A DNA stretch of 64,000 bases from Gnetum montanum (GCA_015680685.1 MNCI01004788.1:179962-243961), one strand, 5' to 3'. Numbered from the stretch's first letter, positions 1-11,705 are shown. A program made the numbers and translations. The notes: generated by a model not told the origin, from the letters alone.

Positions 1-956
1 TCTCCTCTCCTTCTATATTTCTTCCCATATTCCAACTCATTGCTAGTTTTATGATTAGTCTATATCTTGGTTGAGGCATTGTTCATCTTTGGTAACTTCT
101 TGTGGGTAAGTTCTTAACCATTGTTCCATACGTCATTCCTAGAGCCTACGAACTCTTTGATTTATGGGTCTATATCAAGCCATAAAAGGCATGAGCCTAC
201 TTTGGGGAGGACCCATTGACATTCCTTTATGGTATAATCGTTAAGTTCTTTCCCTTAAACATTCTTTGCAATCAACCATGACATCCATTTTATTGACTTC
301 ACCATTGTTATTTCTCATAACTTTCTTGTTCCTTCAATATTTCCACCCTATTGCTACCAGAGGTTCACTCTTAGTCATGGGGCCCCTGTCACAAATTTTT
401 CCATTCTATTACCTATCTCACCCCGACACCTTGGGTAGCTATTAGTTAAAAACCTCTAACCCAATATCTACCATACCCACAACCCAACCAAGGTACTTCA
501 TATCGGGGCAAGGTATCAACTACATTGTATCTTATCTATCCTTGCTAATTCATGACTATGTTGTGTGTGCAAATGGCAATCACATGAACAATGGACTTGG
601 ATAGAAGGGGAGCACTCAGGATGGATTAGAGTTGGAGCATTTATGCAAGGAACAAGTTTGGTCATGCGGCTATGGATGAACAACGAAATGCACCATTCTA
701 ACATTGGCAACAACGTGCCTCATTTTCTTCTCTCTCTCTTCAAGCTATCAAATAAGGGTCTGGATGTCATCTATGTATAGTGTTCACCATGATGGTTATG
801 AACATCAATGTTGTAATATGTTTGTCAATCTATTCCCTAGGCATTTTGAGTCTTTCATCCCATGTCACCGTTACTTGTCATTCAGTCAATAATCCCATAC
901 CTTCTCAATATTTTGTAAGGAACTCGAGGACGAGTTTTCATTCAATCATGGGGGTA

Positions 957-1795
957 TGATAAACTACAATATTAAGGATGCGATATCACATCCACGATAT
1001 TGGATCCGTGATATTGGAGCTCACTAAGTAATATCAAGCATCCAATGTTGGGACCCACCTCATTACCTAAAAATAAGAGGCAGGCATGCTTGGTTTGCAT
1101 AGTTAGTCTCAGTCCCTTACCCGAACTCTTGTAGATTTTCTTCCTTAGAGTTAGAATTATTTCTGAGTGCCCATAGTAGGAGTCATAAAGTGAATGGATC
1201 TTTAGTCAAGCATTGTGTACCTGAGCACACCTTGTGGCTAGAAATAAAGGCAAACTTTGTGATAAACCTTGTAGCATTCAGAATATCTTATTTAATGTTA
1301 TTTATAGTTATTTAATGCTTTCCTTAGTTAATTAATGTTCTCTCTCTCACCTTGTTAACTCTCCCAAGTAAGCACACTTAGTCCGACCACTTCAAACATG
1401 CGTGGAACACTTAGTAACCCAGTAACAATTAACGTTTGGTAATCCTAATAGTGTTACACTAGTTTAGGATGTGTATGGCAAGTGGGAACAGATGTTGGTG
1501 TTAGGACTAGTTAGAGCATAGTCGATTAGTTAAATTAAATTAGTTACTTAATTAATTCACTTTTCCCTTTGTAGCACTAGGACATAAAACATTAGAAAAT
1601 ATATAAAAATCATATACCTCAAGTTTACTTAACTATACAATCATGCTATATAAGTAAGCTTGGGAAGACAACAATTGACTAACCCATCCAGGTTCTATGA
1701 AAGTGCATAAGCACTTAGTCCTTAGAATTCGACCGTATTGTGCATATACACTCGTATTCGTATGGTTGAGCGTAGGGATACCTTGCTGCTTATCA
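957..1795 (+). repeat. 3' LTR of the element at the window start
   Basis: It starts TGATAAAC right after the polypurine tract and ends in GCTTATCA, a decayed form of the family end CACTCATCA. The family tail (CGTATGGTTGAGCGTAGGG) lies at 1759-1778. A decayed TATA (TAAAAATAAGAGG) is near 1067. The following bases (AAATT..) may be the target duplication, but the left partner is not in the window. Confidence 0.8.
968..1074 (+). promoter_or_regulatory. 14-bp-phased GATATC array and decayed TATA in U3
   Basis: Cores AATATT, GATATC, GATATT and GATATT start at 968, 982, 996 and 1010, exactly 14 bp apart, and a further AATATC is at 1030. They sit between the LTR start and the TATA-like TAAAAATA at about 1067. 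The arrangement recurs in most LTRs of the window. A role as a transcription-factor array is inferred. Confidence 0.6.
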
Positions 1796-1859
1796 AAATT
1801 ACTATTTTCTCTCACATCATCAATGTTGTTTCAATGCATTTCACTTCGTTAAATTCTTT

Positions 1860-2200
1860 TATGTTATTTATTGGGAAAAGCTTATGTCTGGAAAGCCTGT
1901 GTGGCTTGTAACCCTTGTCAACAACTTAAAAAATGTGGTGGCTTAGGAGTTCTTTCTTTAGAAGTTCAAGGCCATCTTCTAATAGTATAACAAATTATCA
2001 GATCTTTAGAGGGTATTAAACCTTGAAAAATATTATTTAGATATCATTTTGCTAATTGGAAATTGGTTGTTCTCAAGGTAGGCAACTAATGCCTTGGAGT
2101 AGCATGATTTTCACTAATGCTAAAATTCAAATAAAATGTTCTTATGTTGTGCAATAAATTTGTAGTGCTACCACAAGGTCCAAGGATATCTTCCTTGGAA
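1860..2200 (+). pseudogene. LINE (non-LTR retrotransposon) reverse transcriptase C-terminal relic
   Basis: Broken plus-strand frames read like the region after the RT domain of plant LINEs: a Cys-rich stretch, then KKCGGLGVLSLEVQG, then IIRSLEG and ILFRYHFANWK. In intact plant LINEs this part follows the catalytic domain, as in the common WxKxCxPKxxGGLGxR pattern. Several stops and at least one frameshift are present; no ends, poly(A) or target duplication were found. A short 5'-truncated fragment is likely. The family match is from memory of the motif. Confidence 0.5.
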
Positions 2201-2574
2201 TGTCTAGTGAAATTAGTCTTGAAAACCTAGTCATTCTCCTTACTAATCTCCAACCTTTAGTAATATTGACAATAAAAAATTGGTTGTTTGATTTTCTAAT
2301 AGATTTAATAGATTAGTTAAAACAAGTTTACTTCATTTTTATCAAATTTTTCATGTAACAATGGAAATCATTATATTAGATGGTCAGTTCTCAAAACCAA
2401 ATGAAAGATTCAAGGCCAAGATTTGCCAATAATCAAACATATTAAAAATGTTGTGACACAATATAGATGGAAAAGTAATTCCAAAAATTGATGGGAAGAT
2501 TGAAAAGAACCTAATGACACTACTTGGACTAAGTTTTTCCTTCACAAGGCTTGATTGTGGTTTAGTAGTCCAAT
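2201..2574. other. AT-rich DNA, nothing recognised
   Basis: No open frame, repeat or motif could be assigned. It lies between the LINE relic and the integrase relic. Confidence 0.5.
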
Positions 2575-3440
2575 ACCTGAAATAGCTAGAAGATGTGTTG
2601 TAGAAGATGAATAATAAGAAATTCTCTATATGTATCATGATGATCTTGGAGGAGGACACTTTGATAGCCATAGAACAACATTAAAAATATTACAAAGTTT
2701 GTTTTATTAGCCAAAGATTTTTAAAGATGATCAAACTTATGTTTAAGCATGTGATAATTGTCAATGTATAGGGGAAATGTTCAAAAGGCCTGATATTAAT
2801 AACAAAACCTTTTAATATATGGAGCATAGACTTTTTAGAACCATCTCTTCCTTCAAATGAATGCTAATATATCATAGTTTGTATAGAATATGTAATTAAG
2901 TGGGTAGAGGACAAGACCACATCAACAAATGATGTTAAGGTAGTTAACTTTCTAAGAAAACATATGCTCATATGATTTCGAATTCCATGTGTGCTCATAA
3001 GTGATGAAGAAACCTAATTTGTAAAGGTCATGGAAAAATTCCTTAGGAGTAGTGGAATCTAACATAAAATAGCAATTGCCTACCATTCTTGAAGATTAAC
3101 CAATCAACTTCTCTTTAATGAGGAATTAAATTAGGCTTTAAGGATGGCCCAAATACATGAACTCGATGAAGTATGTTTGCATGCAATAAATATACAATAA
3201 ATAATTAAGAAACAAATAAAGCTCATGCATGATAAACTTATATTAAATAAGAAATTTTCAGGAGACAAAGTCCTACTCTGTGTTATATAAGATTCCAAGT
3301 AAACTTACAACAAAGGTTCCATAAACGGAAAGGTCCCTGCCAGGGTGTGAGTGTGTGAGTGCCTTTCAGGGCTGTTCAAACTTTATCCTTAATAAAAGGA
3401 AACTATCTATATTGAATATATTGTTACTAATTATCTACCT
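2575..3440 (+). pseudogene. Athila-like Gypsy integrase, 3' half, decayed (copy 1)
   Basis: The frame reads through an integrase zinc finger (HDDLGGGHFDS near the start, then CDNCQC), degraded catalytic core pieces, and an integrase tail with HDKLILNKKFS and a GAV(Q)-type end near 3370. Many stops and deletions are present. The order and motifs fit the Athila/Tat branch of Ty3/Gypsy, where integrase ends in a PHGAVE-like motif. It is strongly similar to 44960-45860 with the same decay pattern, and the similarity continues into the host-like DNA downstream. The two are therefore parts of a segmental duplication, not independent insertions. Confidence 0.7.
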
Positions 3441-4610
3441 TCGAAATCATTTAGAGAATTACTAAATAATATGGCGGGGTGGGGGAAGGCCTGGGACCCG
3501 AAATCATTTAGAAACTTACTAAATAATATGATTAAGTTACGTGGAAACCTAACATATCAATGCGTTGCATGCATTAAATCAATGCCGTCAAAAATTCAGC
3601 TGCAGAATTTCCTCAGGAACAGAGTTCTGCAGAGCGTGGAATGTGGTAGAAACCATCGCAGTTCCGCAGCTACGCGGCTTCAGTTAATGCTGTAATTTGC
3701 TTGATTATGGAACATTTGGCTCAGTCGCCATCACCGAATATACAAGAAATGTCTCCTCAGTTAATTTTTCTCCTAGTATATTCAGAGTGCAACATGGGCT
3801 GTTGCTCCTGGTTCACGCTACTCAAGAGGGCCTTTAAAGTGTCCTCTTCGAAGAACCCCCACGACAAGGTACGAATTTCTGCGTTTTGTTTTCGTTTTAA
3901 ATTGAAGCCTTGTGTGTTTTCGTCTCGTCTCTGCATAGTCATGGGATATTGACGTGTTGCAGAAAAAAGCTTCGGCCGAGGAGAAGCCGCAAAAGCGGCC
4001 ATTGCCCTCCAGATTATTGGCCGAGGAGCACGGTGCCCACGGATTATTGTCGTCCGTGTTTGCCCAACTACATGGCCGCCACCGAATCCTCCAAGTCAAA
4101 GGGCAGGCCAAAGGCCAAGGGGAGGTTTTAGGGCGCTGGAATACAGCGCCCTAAATAGTTCAAAGAAATGATGATAACGATGAAATTAGTTTTTTTTATT
4201 ATTTTTTACAATTTTAAATGCAAGCCTCGATATGAAGCCAAGTGTACAATAAAAATCAAATTAAATTTATGATTTGCGGCAGGCCTCGTAAATTTCTTCA
4301 TAGTGGCTCTGTATTCCCGAGTAATCACTGGTGTTCATAGACGCCCACATGCATTTCTTCAAATGCCGTCCTGCTATTGGGTACCACAGAGCCACAGAGC
4401 CTGAACGATTGTCAGCTTTTTATAGCTTAAATTTACGATCATCATATTGTAGAACATGTTTACAATAACTGTTTGAAATAATTATTATCTTTACAATGAC
4501 GATATCTGGCTCGATTGGGTATCATAGCAAAAACACCCGTGAAAATCTTAGTATTACAAACTCAAGCTCCCAGAAGAAATCTTTGTAGTATAGTGATAAG
4601 CTATGCATCA
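3441..4610 (+). repeat. Segmental duplication copy 1 (host-like DNA)
   Basis: 3441-4010 is similar to 45861-46390, and 4010-4600 is similar to 52150-52760. Shared landmarks are GCTGCAGAATTTC, GGCTCAGTCGCCATCACCG, and the AAATGCCGTCCTGCTATT box at 4360 and 52548. The two partner segments are separated by ~5.7 kb in the second copy, which holds the CW-related gene and a Gypsy fragment. One copy was probably interrupted after duplication. Confidence 0.7.
4003..4131 (+). pseudogene. IQD (IQ67-domain) family protein, C-terminal DUF4005 tail fragment
   Basis: The frame ends in CLPNYMAATESSKSKG followed by a Lys/Arg/Gly-rich tail and a TAG stop at 4129-4131. The motif (L)PNYMAATESAKAK is the hallmark of the DUF4005 C-terminus of plant IQD calmodulin-binding scaffold proteins. 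The IQ67 calmodulin-binding region is not visible. A second copy lies at 52190-52324, and the similarity extends ~450 bp downstream of both stops, as expected for a duplicated last exon plus 3' UTR. No splice acceptor was established. Most likely a gene fragment. Confidence 0.6.
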
Positions 4611-4999
4611 AAAGAATCTGATTCGTGGAAACGAGGAATCGAGGATTCGTGATTCTGAACGCGTTGGGTACGTGTGCCTCAAAAAAAAGTGGGGACGGGT
4701 TCGTAGCCGGGGACGTGATAGAGAAAATTTAAATATATTAATTTTTTTAAAAAATTAAATCACATATATCATATAAAAAACATTGTAGAATATAGAACAA
4801 GTACAATGTAAATTCAAAATATTGTTAATGCTTAAAAATTGCATAAAAGATTGCAATGAAACATTAAGTATTGAGTCTCATGTGTATTATAAAATATTTT
4901 AGCATTATCATATATATATATGATAAAGAGTTTCTTGCCAAAGCTTAGAAATTGTCACATTGTTCAAATTCTAATTTTAACCTATATTTTCTCCTTGCT
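4611..4999. other. AT-rich DNA, nothing recognised
   Basis: It marks where copy 1 of the duplication departs from copy 2. Copy 2 has no counterpart to roughly 4.6-7.6 kb, so this whole stretch is probably an insertion in copy 1. Confidence 0.4.
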
Positions 5000-5760
5000 C
5001 TACTCTAAAAAGTAAATTTGTACCTCTACTCTAAAGAGTAAATTTGTAAAACGTGCTTCATTTTGTTCTATGTCATTAATATCATTTGCATGGCAATCAT
5101 CCTCATCAAGAATTGAATCATCAATATCAAGATTCATTGCTCCAGGAACATTAACTAAGTCAGTAGAATAACTTTCTCTATTATCAACTATTGGAACATC
5201 ATCATCTTCTAGATTAACATCCCAACAAAGAATAGGTGATTGGCTATATTTTATTTTCTTTCTTTCTTCCAATCTAATTATGCTATGAAGAGATACTAAT
5301 TTTTCAACTCTTTTTAAAGTTAGACTATTTCTTTCGATCCGATAAATGAAAAAATATGTTGACCAATTTCTTTCAGAAAAAGATGCAACCTACATAAATG
5401 ATAAAAATAAGAATAAATTTTTGCATTGTTAAAAAATTCATTTTATAAATTATTCAAAACTTCATCAATAAACAAACTCATTTAAAACTTATTTAAAACT
5501 TAAGACCTAATAGCCTCTTAATTATGGTGTTTAAAAAATGCATGATATATAAAACATCACTATTTCAAGTTTTCAAACATCACATTTCATAAATTAATTA
5601 GGAAAATTAATACGTATTAATATTTGTTATATGTTTAATAAATAAACTGATCTGAGAAAGAAACTTCACTGCTAAAGTTTGAAATCTAAGAGTATCTGCT
5701 ACTATCTCCACCATGCAAACTCCACCATCTAGCTAAAATCTTCTTGAGCTATTCTATCAT
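5000..5760 (-). pseudogene. hAT-superfamily DNA transposase, C-terminal dimerisation region relic
   Basis: On the minus strand, 5400-5250 reads SERNWSTYFFIY then TLKRVEKLVSLHSIIRL. This matches the conserved hAT C-terminal block (CERNWS..F..IH..KRNRL....VEKLVYVHYNMRL). It is followed by an acidic tail (WDVNLEDDDVPI). Upstream at about 5740-5640 is a degraded WW-x-LHGG-like stretch that precedes this block in hAT proteins. About 240 bp of AT-rich DNA separates the two parts, which could be an old intron. The catalytic core and terminal inverted repeats were not found. Confidence 0.65.
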
Positions 5761-7133
5761 ATCAAGTATAACATCTTCACATTTAAATGCTTTTATATGT
5801 CCTTTAGTAAATTGAAGCCTATTCTTACATCAAAATCAAAATCGTCACAAGGCCTTGTTGGATTTAATGCATATTCAACCATATTGTTAATATTTAATGC
5901 ATATGCAATCATATGCAATGAGGTATTTATAGCATTCATCTTTTTAGAATTAATGGAAGTAATTGAGCATCATAAAAATCAAGAGAGTTATCAATTTCTA
6001 TACCATATTTTCATAAATTACATAAATTTCTTATCTTTATCAACATAAAAGATGAAATCAACAATAGGTTGTGCCATTAGAAAAAATATTGCTACATTTT
6101 CATAAAAAACTAATACCAAGCATATAAGCCAATAAAGTTTATTAGATTTTTACACCAGGAATCCCTTCCCACCACCATTTTCACAGAGCTCTATCTCCTT
6201 CTGTGCTGTTAATAATGCTCTCGGCAAGTTCACGACATGTTTTGGACTTATGGGCTTGCTTTATAAAGTTGGGATAACAGGAGATTCAAAGGCGGGTCTT
6301 TGGAGTTTTTGAATTTGTTGTTGTGGGTTGAGTTCATGCCTCTTGCATGTTTGACTCCAGATGTTAACTAGGGCTTCCTAAAAAGATTTGGGAAGGATAT
6401 GGTGCTGAAATTTTGTTTGAACTTTGAACAAATGTATGCTTGGAACTATTCTGTTTGCACTTGTAGAGGGAGAGAGACCTGAAAGCAGTTTTGTAATCAA
6501 CTGATGGGCTGGAATGACGGCCACAGGTTGTGCATTTATGACTGGCCGAAATCACGGCCGTTACCTGAGAGACGCAACATGAGATGGCCATGGCCCATGA
6601 ATAAAAATACGAAACCAATCCACTAAATAAAAATCTTTTCTCTAAAATCATCTGAATAAACTAAAACGAAAAGTAAAGATCAGGTAAATCTAAGCAAAAT
6701 AGGCAACTAAATTGATACGAAAATCCACTAAAATCCACTACTAAAGATTAGACAGGAATGTGTTCTCACGCAAACTAAAAGAGCAAGACGGAAGGGGAAG
6801 AAAAGCGGATTTCATGCTCACGAATCAGGATAGAGATGGAGAGAAATCTTTACAGCAACGAGGGAGGGAAAGAAGCCGAAAATAACAAGTGAGAACCAAC
6901 AGCGAACGTTCGGCGGAAAAATTGTGCACTAAGATTACAAAGGTAAAGCATGTAGCGCTAGCATTTAAAAAACGGAAGAAATATCATCCAAATTTTTTAA
7001 GAACAAAAACTAGAATTATGGATCGAAGAGAACCGCTCGCAATGCGTGCTTTTGCAGGCTCGGCAAGCCCGTCCAGATTGCGCTAAAACGAAACGATCGA
7101 TTTTCTGAAAAATATAGAATGATAAAAAATATA
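5761..7133. other. Unrecognised DNA up to the assembly gap
   Basis: 5761-6120 is AT-rich. 6130-6560 is less AT-rich and has short open frames on both strands (for example 6364-6651 minus), but none matches a family I know. No tRNA or repeat was found. Confidence 0.4.
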
Positions 7134-7597
7134 NNNNNNNNNNNNNNNNNNNNNNNNNNNNNNNNNNNNNNNNNNNNNNNNNNNNNNNNNNNNNNNNNNN
7201 NNNNNNNNNNNNNNNNNNNNNNNNNNNNNNNNNNNNNNNNNNNNNNNNNNNNNNNNNNNNNNNNNNNNNNNNNNNNNNNNNNNNNNNNNNNNNNNNNNNN
7301 NNNNNNNNNNNNNNNNNNNNNNNNNNNNNNNNNNNNNNNNNNNNNNNNNNNNNNNNNNNNNNNNNNNNNNNNNNNNNNNNNNNNNNNNNNNNNNNNNNNN
7401 NNNNNNNNNNNNNNNNNNNNNNNNNNNNNNNNNNNNNNNNNNNNNNNNNNNNNNNNNNNNNNNNNNNNNNNNNNNNNNNNNNNNNNNNNNNNNNNNNNNN
7501 NNNNNNNNNNNNNNNNNNNNNNNNNNNNNNNNNNNNNNNNNNNNNNNNNNNNNNNNNNNNNNNNNNNNNNNNNNNNNNNNNNNNNNNNNNNNNNNNN
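7134..7597. other. Assembly gap (464 N)
   Basis: A run of N. Long open frames that cross it are artefacts. Confidence 0.99.
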
Positions 7598-7861
7598 TGG
7601 TACTGAACCAAGGTTTCAGTAAGCCAGAAGCTGGCATTGAACTTGGTTTCAAAAACATTAAAATTGCCCTTGTCATGGATCAAACCTGGTTGGTCCGGGT
7701 GACAGGCGGAAATACTTATCACCTATGCGCCGGAGATTCGCGATTCCCAAGAAAATCTCAGGAACCGTTCGCGGTGGATTCGGGCACGCGTACAGAAGCG
7801 TGTAAAATCCGCANAAGTTCAATGCCAGCTTCTGGCTTACTGAAACCTTGGTTCAGTACCA
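7598..7861. repeat. Perfect 47-bp inverted repeat at the gap edge
   Basis: 7598-7644 is the exact reverse complement of 7815-7861. The right arm begins one base after a single N (7814) and continues in the same order as 52799-53148. The left arm plus ~40 further bases (to about 7688) is an inverted copy of 52760-52845. The ~130-bp spacer is GC-rich and unlike its surroundings. The N and gap suggest a scaffolding join or palindromic mis-assembly, but a real inverted duplication is possible. Confidence 0.85.
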
Positions 7862-8155
7862 TAAAATGAAAATGAAAGTTAACTTAAGATGGGAAAATTG
7901 CAGGGAAGTTTCTAAAACCGGATCGCCAAAATGAGAAGCAATCAGGATTAAAAAAACGGGTTTAAATTTAGAAAATTAGTAAAGAAAAGAGATATTTATT
8001 GGAGTTCGACAGCGTGTTTTCTTTATATTTTCATAACGAGGATCAGTTGCAGAAATCAAATATAGCATTTTTACGGAGCCATGCATGGCATGTGCATGCA
8101 TGCATGCAAGAAAGCAAGAAAAGACCACCAATTCCAATTCCAATTCCATCATCAT
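7815..8155 (+). repeat. Segmental duplication copy 1, distal part
   Basis: Collinear with 52799-53148, including CATGCATGCAAGAAAGCAAG and a short run of TTCCAA units (three here, two in the other copy). Similarity stops abruptly after CATCATCAT at about 8155. In the second copy an FSH1-like exon begins at exactly this point. Confidence 0.8.
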
Positions 8156-9100
8156 GAACGCATACATGCACCCACTGACACACGTCTACTTAATTTTTCC
8201 GAGAATTACTTACTTGAAGAAGAGAAATCTAATTATACCAAATTTAACGACATATATATATTAACAAAATGGTTAACTTTTAGTTAGCTGTTGCAGGTAC
8301 TCTCATGCCTTGGCCTTGGAACACGTTTCCATTAAGAATTGGCAGTGAAGAAAAGATGAGGTCCAGTTTATAGCATGGCAATGTCAATAGCTCCTCAAGT
8401 CGGTGGTCTCTTCAAAAATATAATAAATGCCCTACCGAGTATCCTGCCACAGCTTAAGCCATGAAATTTTAATCCATCAAAATATTTGAAATCTTTAACT
8501 TTAATTTAACAAGAACATGAAGAACACGGTTTTATGAGAACAAGGTGCAATCTCCTTTGAACTTTCAAAAACTTTTTTGCTACAACGACATCAGGCCGAG
8601 TTTACACCGTAACATCGATTCCATGGCTGGGGCTGCGTCGTCTTTGACAGAGGCCGTGGCACTTTTGTTTTCGTTTTCGGCGGGGGCTGCGACATAGGAA
8701 AACATTGTTGGGGAGATTGTTGGCAGTGTTAGTGCTACTGCCGCCACAGCGGATCTTGCACAAGACAATGAAATGTATCGGCCAAGCATTCCTGCAAATG
8801 ACGCCGTGGCCGCTAGCGCTTTACGTTTCCTTCACTCACTTCAGCTGCTGCTACTCGAGGACTTATCCCTGTTTTTCTCTTCCCTGACACGCAGGTTGGT
8901 CTGTTTTGCTTTGGCTCTACTGAGTTTAAACCTTGGCTAAACCTCCGTGCTAGTCTGCGAGTTCTGGCAAGGGTTCCAGGATTACCAATTCACGACGCGC
9001 ACACAGATATCATCTATTTTATTACTATTCCAGTTGCCCGAAGTTATTTTAAGAAGCCGTTGCAACTCGGAAATAATCTAATTAGAGTTTTATAATTTAA
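8156..9100. other. Unrecognised DNA, moderately GC-rich near 8580-8970
   Basis: Short open frames exist on both strands at 8580-8890, including an Ala-rich minus-strand one, but no family was recognised. Composition is closer to the host gene at 47 kb than to the transposon DNA. Confidence 0.35.
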
Positions 9101-9736
9101 CATTCTTTATCATAATTAAACTCATTTTTTAAAAAACTTGTAATTTAAAAGAAGGGAATTTATGAGACACTTAATGGTAGTTATAATTAACTACCATGGT
9201 GGTTGTAACTACTTGTCAACTATAACATTTTACTCTATGGTAGTTATAGCTAACCTTCATAATGCTTGCAACCCAACTTAACCATTCATGATGATTGTAA
9301 TTAGCCTAAAGTCACTATAAAAAGGGCTTCAAAGATAGATTTGAGAAGGAGAATTGGTGAGAGATCAAGGAAGATTATAAGATGGCTTGCTAATTTATCA
9401 ATTCAGCTTTGTTTTAATCCTATGAGTTCTTTTCTTCCCATTTTGTCTTAGTTGCTTAGTTAATTACTCTTATAGCTCTAATTTTTTCTACAATTCTAGA
9501 CTTATATTTTGATTGCCATATAAAATCTTATGTTGTCTTTGAAAAGCCTCTTGAGAAATTTAATAGTGATGTCTTTATGAAATTGTCATAAAGGATCTAG
9601 AAAATCTTTAATACTTTGACTTACTTGAAATAGCTTCATTTTTTTAAAGTTTATTGCCTTGGAATTTCAATCTTTAGATTCTCAAAAAAAAATTGATATC
9701 TCTATTGTTTGCAATTCTTGACAACTATTAACTAGT
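9101..9736 (+). repeat. Probable partial Gypsy LTR with TATA box
   Basis: 9162-9260 repeats degenerate units like GGTGGTTGTAACTAC and GGTAGTTATAAT, similar to the 22-bp minisatellite at 49362-49559. A TATAAAAAGG box follows at 9317. The order (repeats then TATA) mirrors 49362-49630, so this may be an LTR of that second Gypsy lineage, cut at 9737 by a TGATGAG-family LTR. No end or primer site was found. Confidence 0.4.
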
Positions 9737-10528
9737 TGATGAGCGACGAGGTACCCCTACACCCAACCATAAGAATCACTGAGGCATTATGCATGATTTG
9801 GTCAAATTCTGTGGACCTATAGTTATCTAATGCACTAGCTCCTCTAAGAAGTGAAATGGGCATTGAGAACATTCATTATCTTTCGAACTACACTTGTGAA
9901 GTTCAAGGGTATGGTTTAAGTGTAATTGAGGTATATGATCTTTATCATTTTGTGTTTTATAGATGTAATCGCCTACAACAAGAATAAAAGGTAAAGTAAG
10001 TAAAGATCTAATTTATCTACTACCTAGCTAGCCTAACACAAGTAACCACCCGATTTTCCTAGACACATCTTGAACACATATAGCATTGTTGGGCTACCAA
10101 ACATTAAGCATTGCTACATTACCAAGTACTATATGAATGCTCAAAGTCGTCGTGCTCATGTTCATTATGATGGAAATAAATTGCTTAATTCAAATGCATT
10201 AAAATAAAGAGCATGAAAGTAAAATGCAATAAAGAAAATATTAAGCTATTCTTAGTGTTGCAAAGATTATTAAAATAGTTCATTTTATTCTTGTCACACT
10301 GTTGCACTCAAGTACATCAATGCTCAAACAAGGAATCGTACATACTTGTACTCCTTCTATGGGCGCTTAGAAAATATTCTAACTATAGGAAGAAGAAAGG
10401 GCAAAAGCTTCACTACTCTAACTAAGAATGACCAAAAACTTATTGTCAAAAATAGAGCCCAAGTGCAGTATCTATAGACTTGGGGAATATGCACTGATGT
10501 CGCAGCCAATACAAAAATGTGTTCATCA
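9737..10528 (-). repeat. 3' LTR of a truncated minus-strand TGATGAG element (E1)
   Basis: Plus-strand boundaries are TGATGAGCGACGAGG at the left and TTCATCA at the right. It is followed by the reversed polypurine tract TACCCCCATGATTG, so the element reads leftwards and this is its 3' LTR. U3 is decayed: only one or two core-like hexamers near 10485-10501. The bases before it are CTAGT or TAGTT; no partner duplication was found. Confidence 0.85.
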
Positions 10529-10680
10529 TACCCCCATGATTGAATGAAAACTCATCCTCAAGTGAAGAATAAGAGGAACAAGTTCTTTGCAACATAATAT
10601 ATTAGGTAGGTATGGGATTATTGACTAACATTACAACTTGACTTAGATAAAACAAATAGACTTTGAGTGCCCTAGTGTAT
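10529..10680 (-). mobile_element. Residual internal 3' end of element E1
   Basis: Only 152 bp of internal sequence remains (polypurine tract, the CTCATCCTCAAG box and the GGTAGGTATGGGATTATTGACTAAC-like stretch shared by family members). The next LTR then starts at 10681. Element E2 therefore appears inserted into E1, with TGTAT as the left candidate target duplication. Confidence 0.6.
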
Positions 10681-11513
10681 TGATGAGTGGTGAGGTACCC
10701 CTATACTCAACTGTACGAATACAAGCGCTTCACGCACAATCCTGTCAAACTCCACAAATAGACTAGTTGTGCTATCTAGACAGTTACTCGTATATCGCAG
10801 TTTGCTATCTTTCCACCTAGACTAGTATTAGCTTTGTCACATATGGTTTAGTCTAGAGTGAGGTGTATGATGTGTTCCTACACTAATGCTACTCTTAGGT
10901 ATGATGGGAAATAATATCAACTAAGCTAGGAGAGAGAGGATGAGAGAGAATCTAAACTAGACTAATCATCCATACATATCTTGGACCTCGTGCATGACTA
11001 CCATTGGGATTACTAAGTGCATGTCCTACATATGCTACTGGGTTACCAAGTAGTCATACTTAAATGGGCATGATTAAGTCATACTCATTCCATATTACTA
11101 GGAGATAAGCGTAGAGAGATATTAACTAAGAAAGCAATAAATAACAATAACAATTAAATAATTAAGCTAAGTGGATGCTATAATGATGAAGTAATCTCGA
11201 TCTTTATTGTAGATCATGTGTGTGTCCAAGTACATCACACTCGAATAAGGATGCTGTACAATTACAATCATCACACTGCGGGCATGCACTCGGAGAAAGG
11301 GTTGAGAGGAAAAACTAACAAAAAGTTCCTACCTTAATAGTAAAACTTAAAAAACTTTAAAACTTAAAACTCCTTTACCAAATCGACCTACCTCTTATTT
11401 ATAGATGAGGAGAGAGGCTATGATATTTTGTACGTAATATTGCATCTAGGCTATGATATCGTATACATGATATCATGGGTGCAATATTACGGCCAACAAT
11501 TCATGACTCATCA
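10681..11513 (-). repeat. 3' LTR of element E2
   Basis: Plus-strand boundaries are TGATGAGTGGTGAGG and ATGACTCATCA, followed by TACCCCTACGACTG (reversed polypurine tract). It carries a TATAAATA box (rc at 11396-11403) and a phased array. Confidence 0.9.
11396..11488 (-). promoter_or_regulatory. U3 promoter of E2 LTR: TATA plus phased array
   Basis: TATAAATA lies at 11403-11396 on the minus strand. Upstream of it (plus coordinates) cores start at 11422 GATATT, 11436 AATATT, 11455 GATATC, 11469 GATATC and 11483 AATATT. The spacings are 14, 19, 14 and 14. The same series occurs in the left LTR at 24299-25153, whose core sequence differs. Confidence 0.7.
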
Positions 11514-11705
11514 TACCCCTACGACTGAATGAAAACTCGTCCTCGAGTTAAAGTGAGAGCAAGCTCCATTGATTACACAGTGGATAGGTATGGTATTATT
11601 GACTGACTAGAATGAATTCATGCCACAATGTGGAATTAAAACAAAATAGAGACAAAACATAAAGAATGCAAAAGAAAATCCTATAACTACAAAATTGGGT
11701 GGAAC

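Larger units (their letters stand above)
1..1795 (+). mobile_element. 3' end of a plus-strand TGATGAG-family LTR element (probably type A)
   Basis: The internal 3' portion (1-956) and 3' LTR (957-1795) are present; the 5' part lies outside the window. A conserved block (TTTGGGGAGGACCC, about 200-214) found in the other family members lies only ~750 bp before the LTR. That is the same distance as in the type A element at 36617-43966 and much shorter than in ORF2-bearing members, so this copy probably lacks ORF2. The polypurine tract is at 945-956 (rich in G, ending GGGGGTA), preceded by CTCGAGGACGAG, the usual box of this family. The remaining sequence has no usable open frame. Confidence 0.75.

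Noticed and set aside
6997-7722. Long open frames across 7134-7597 and 43237-43611
   Set aside because: They consist mainly of N.
8580-8789. Ala-rich minus-strand open frame as a host exon
   Set aside because: No family recognised and no clear splice sites; left as unrecognised DNA.
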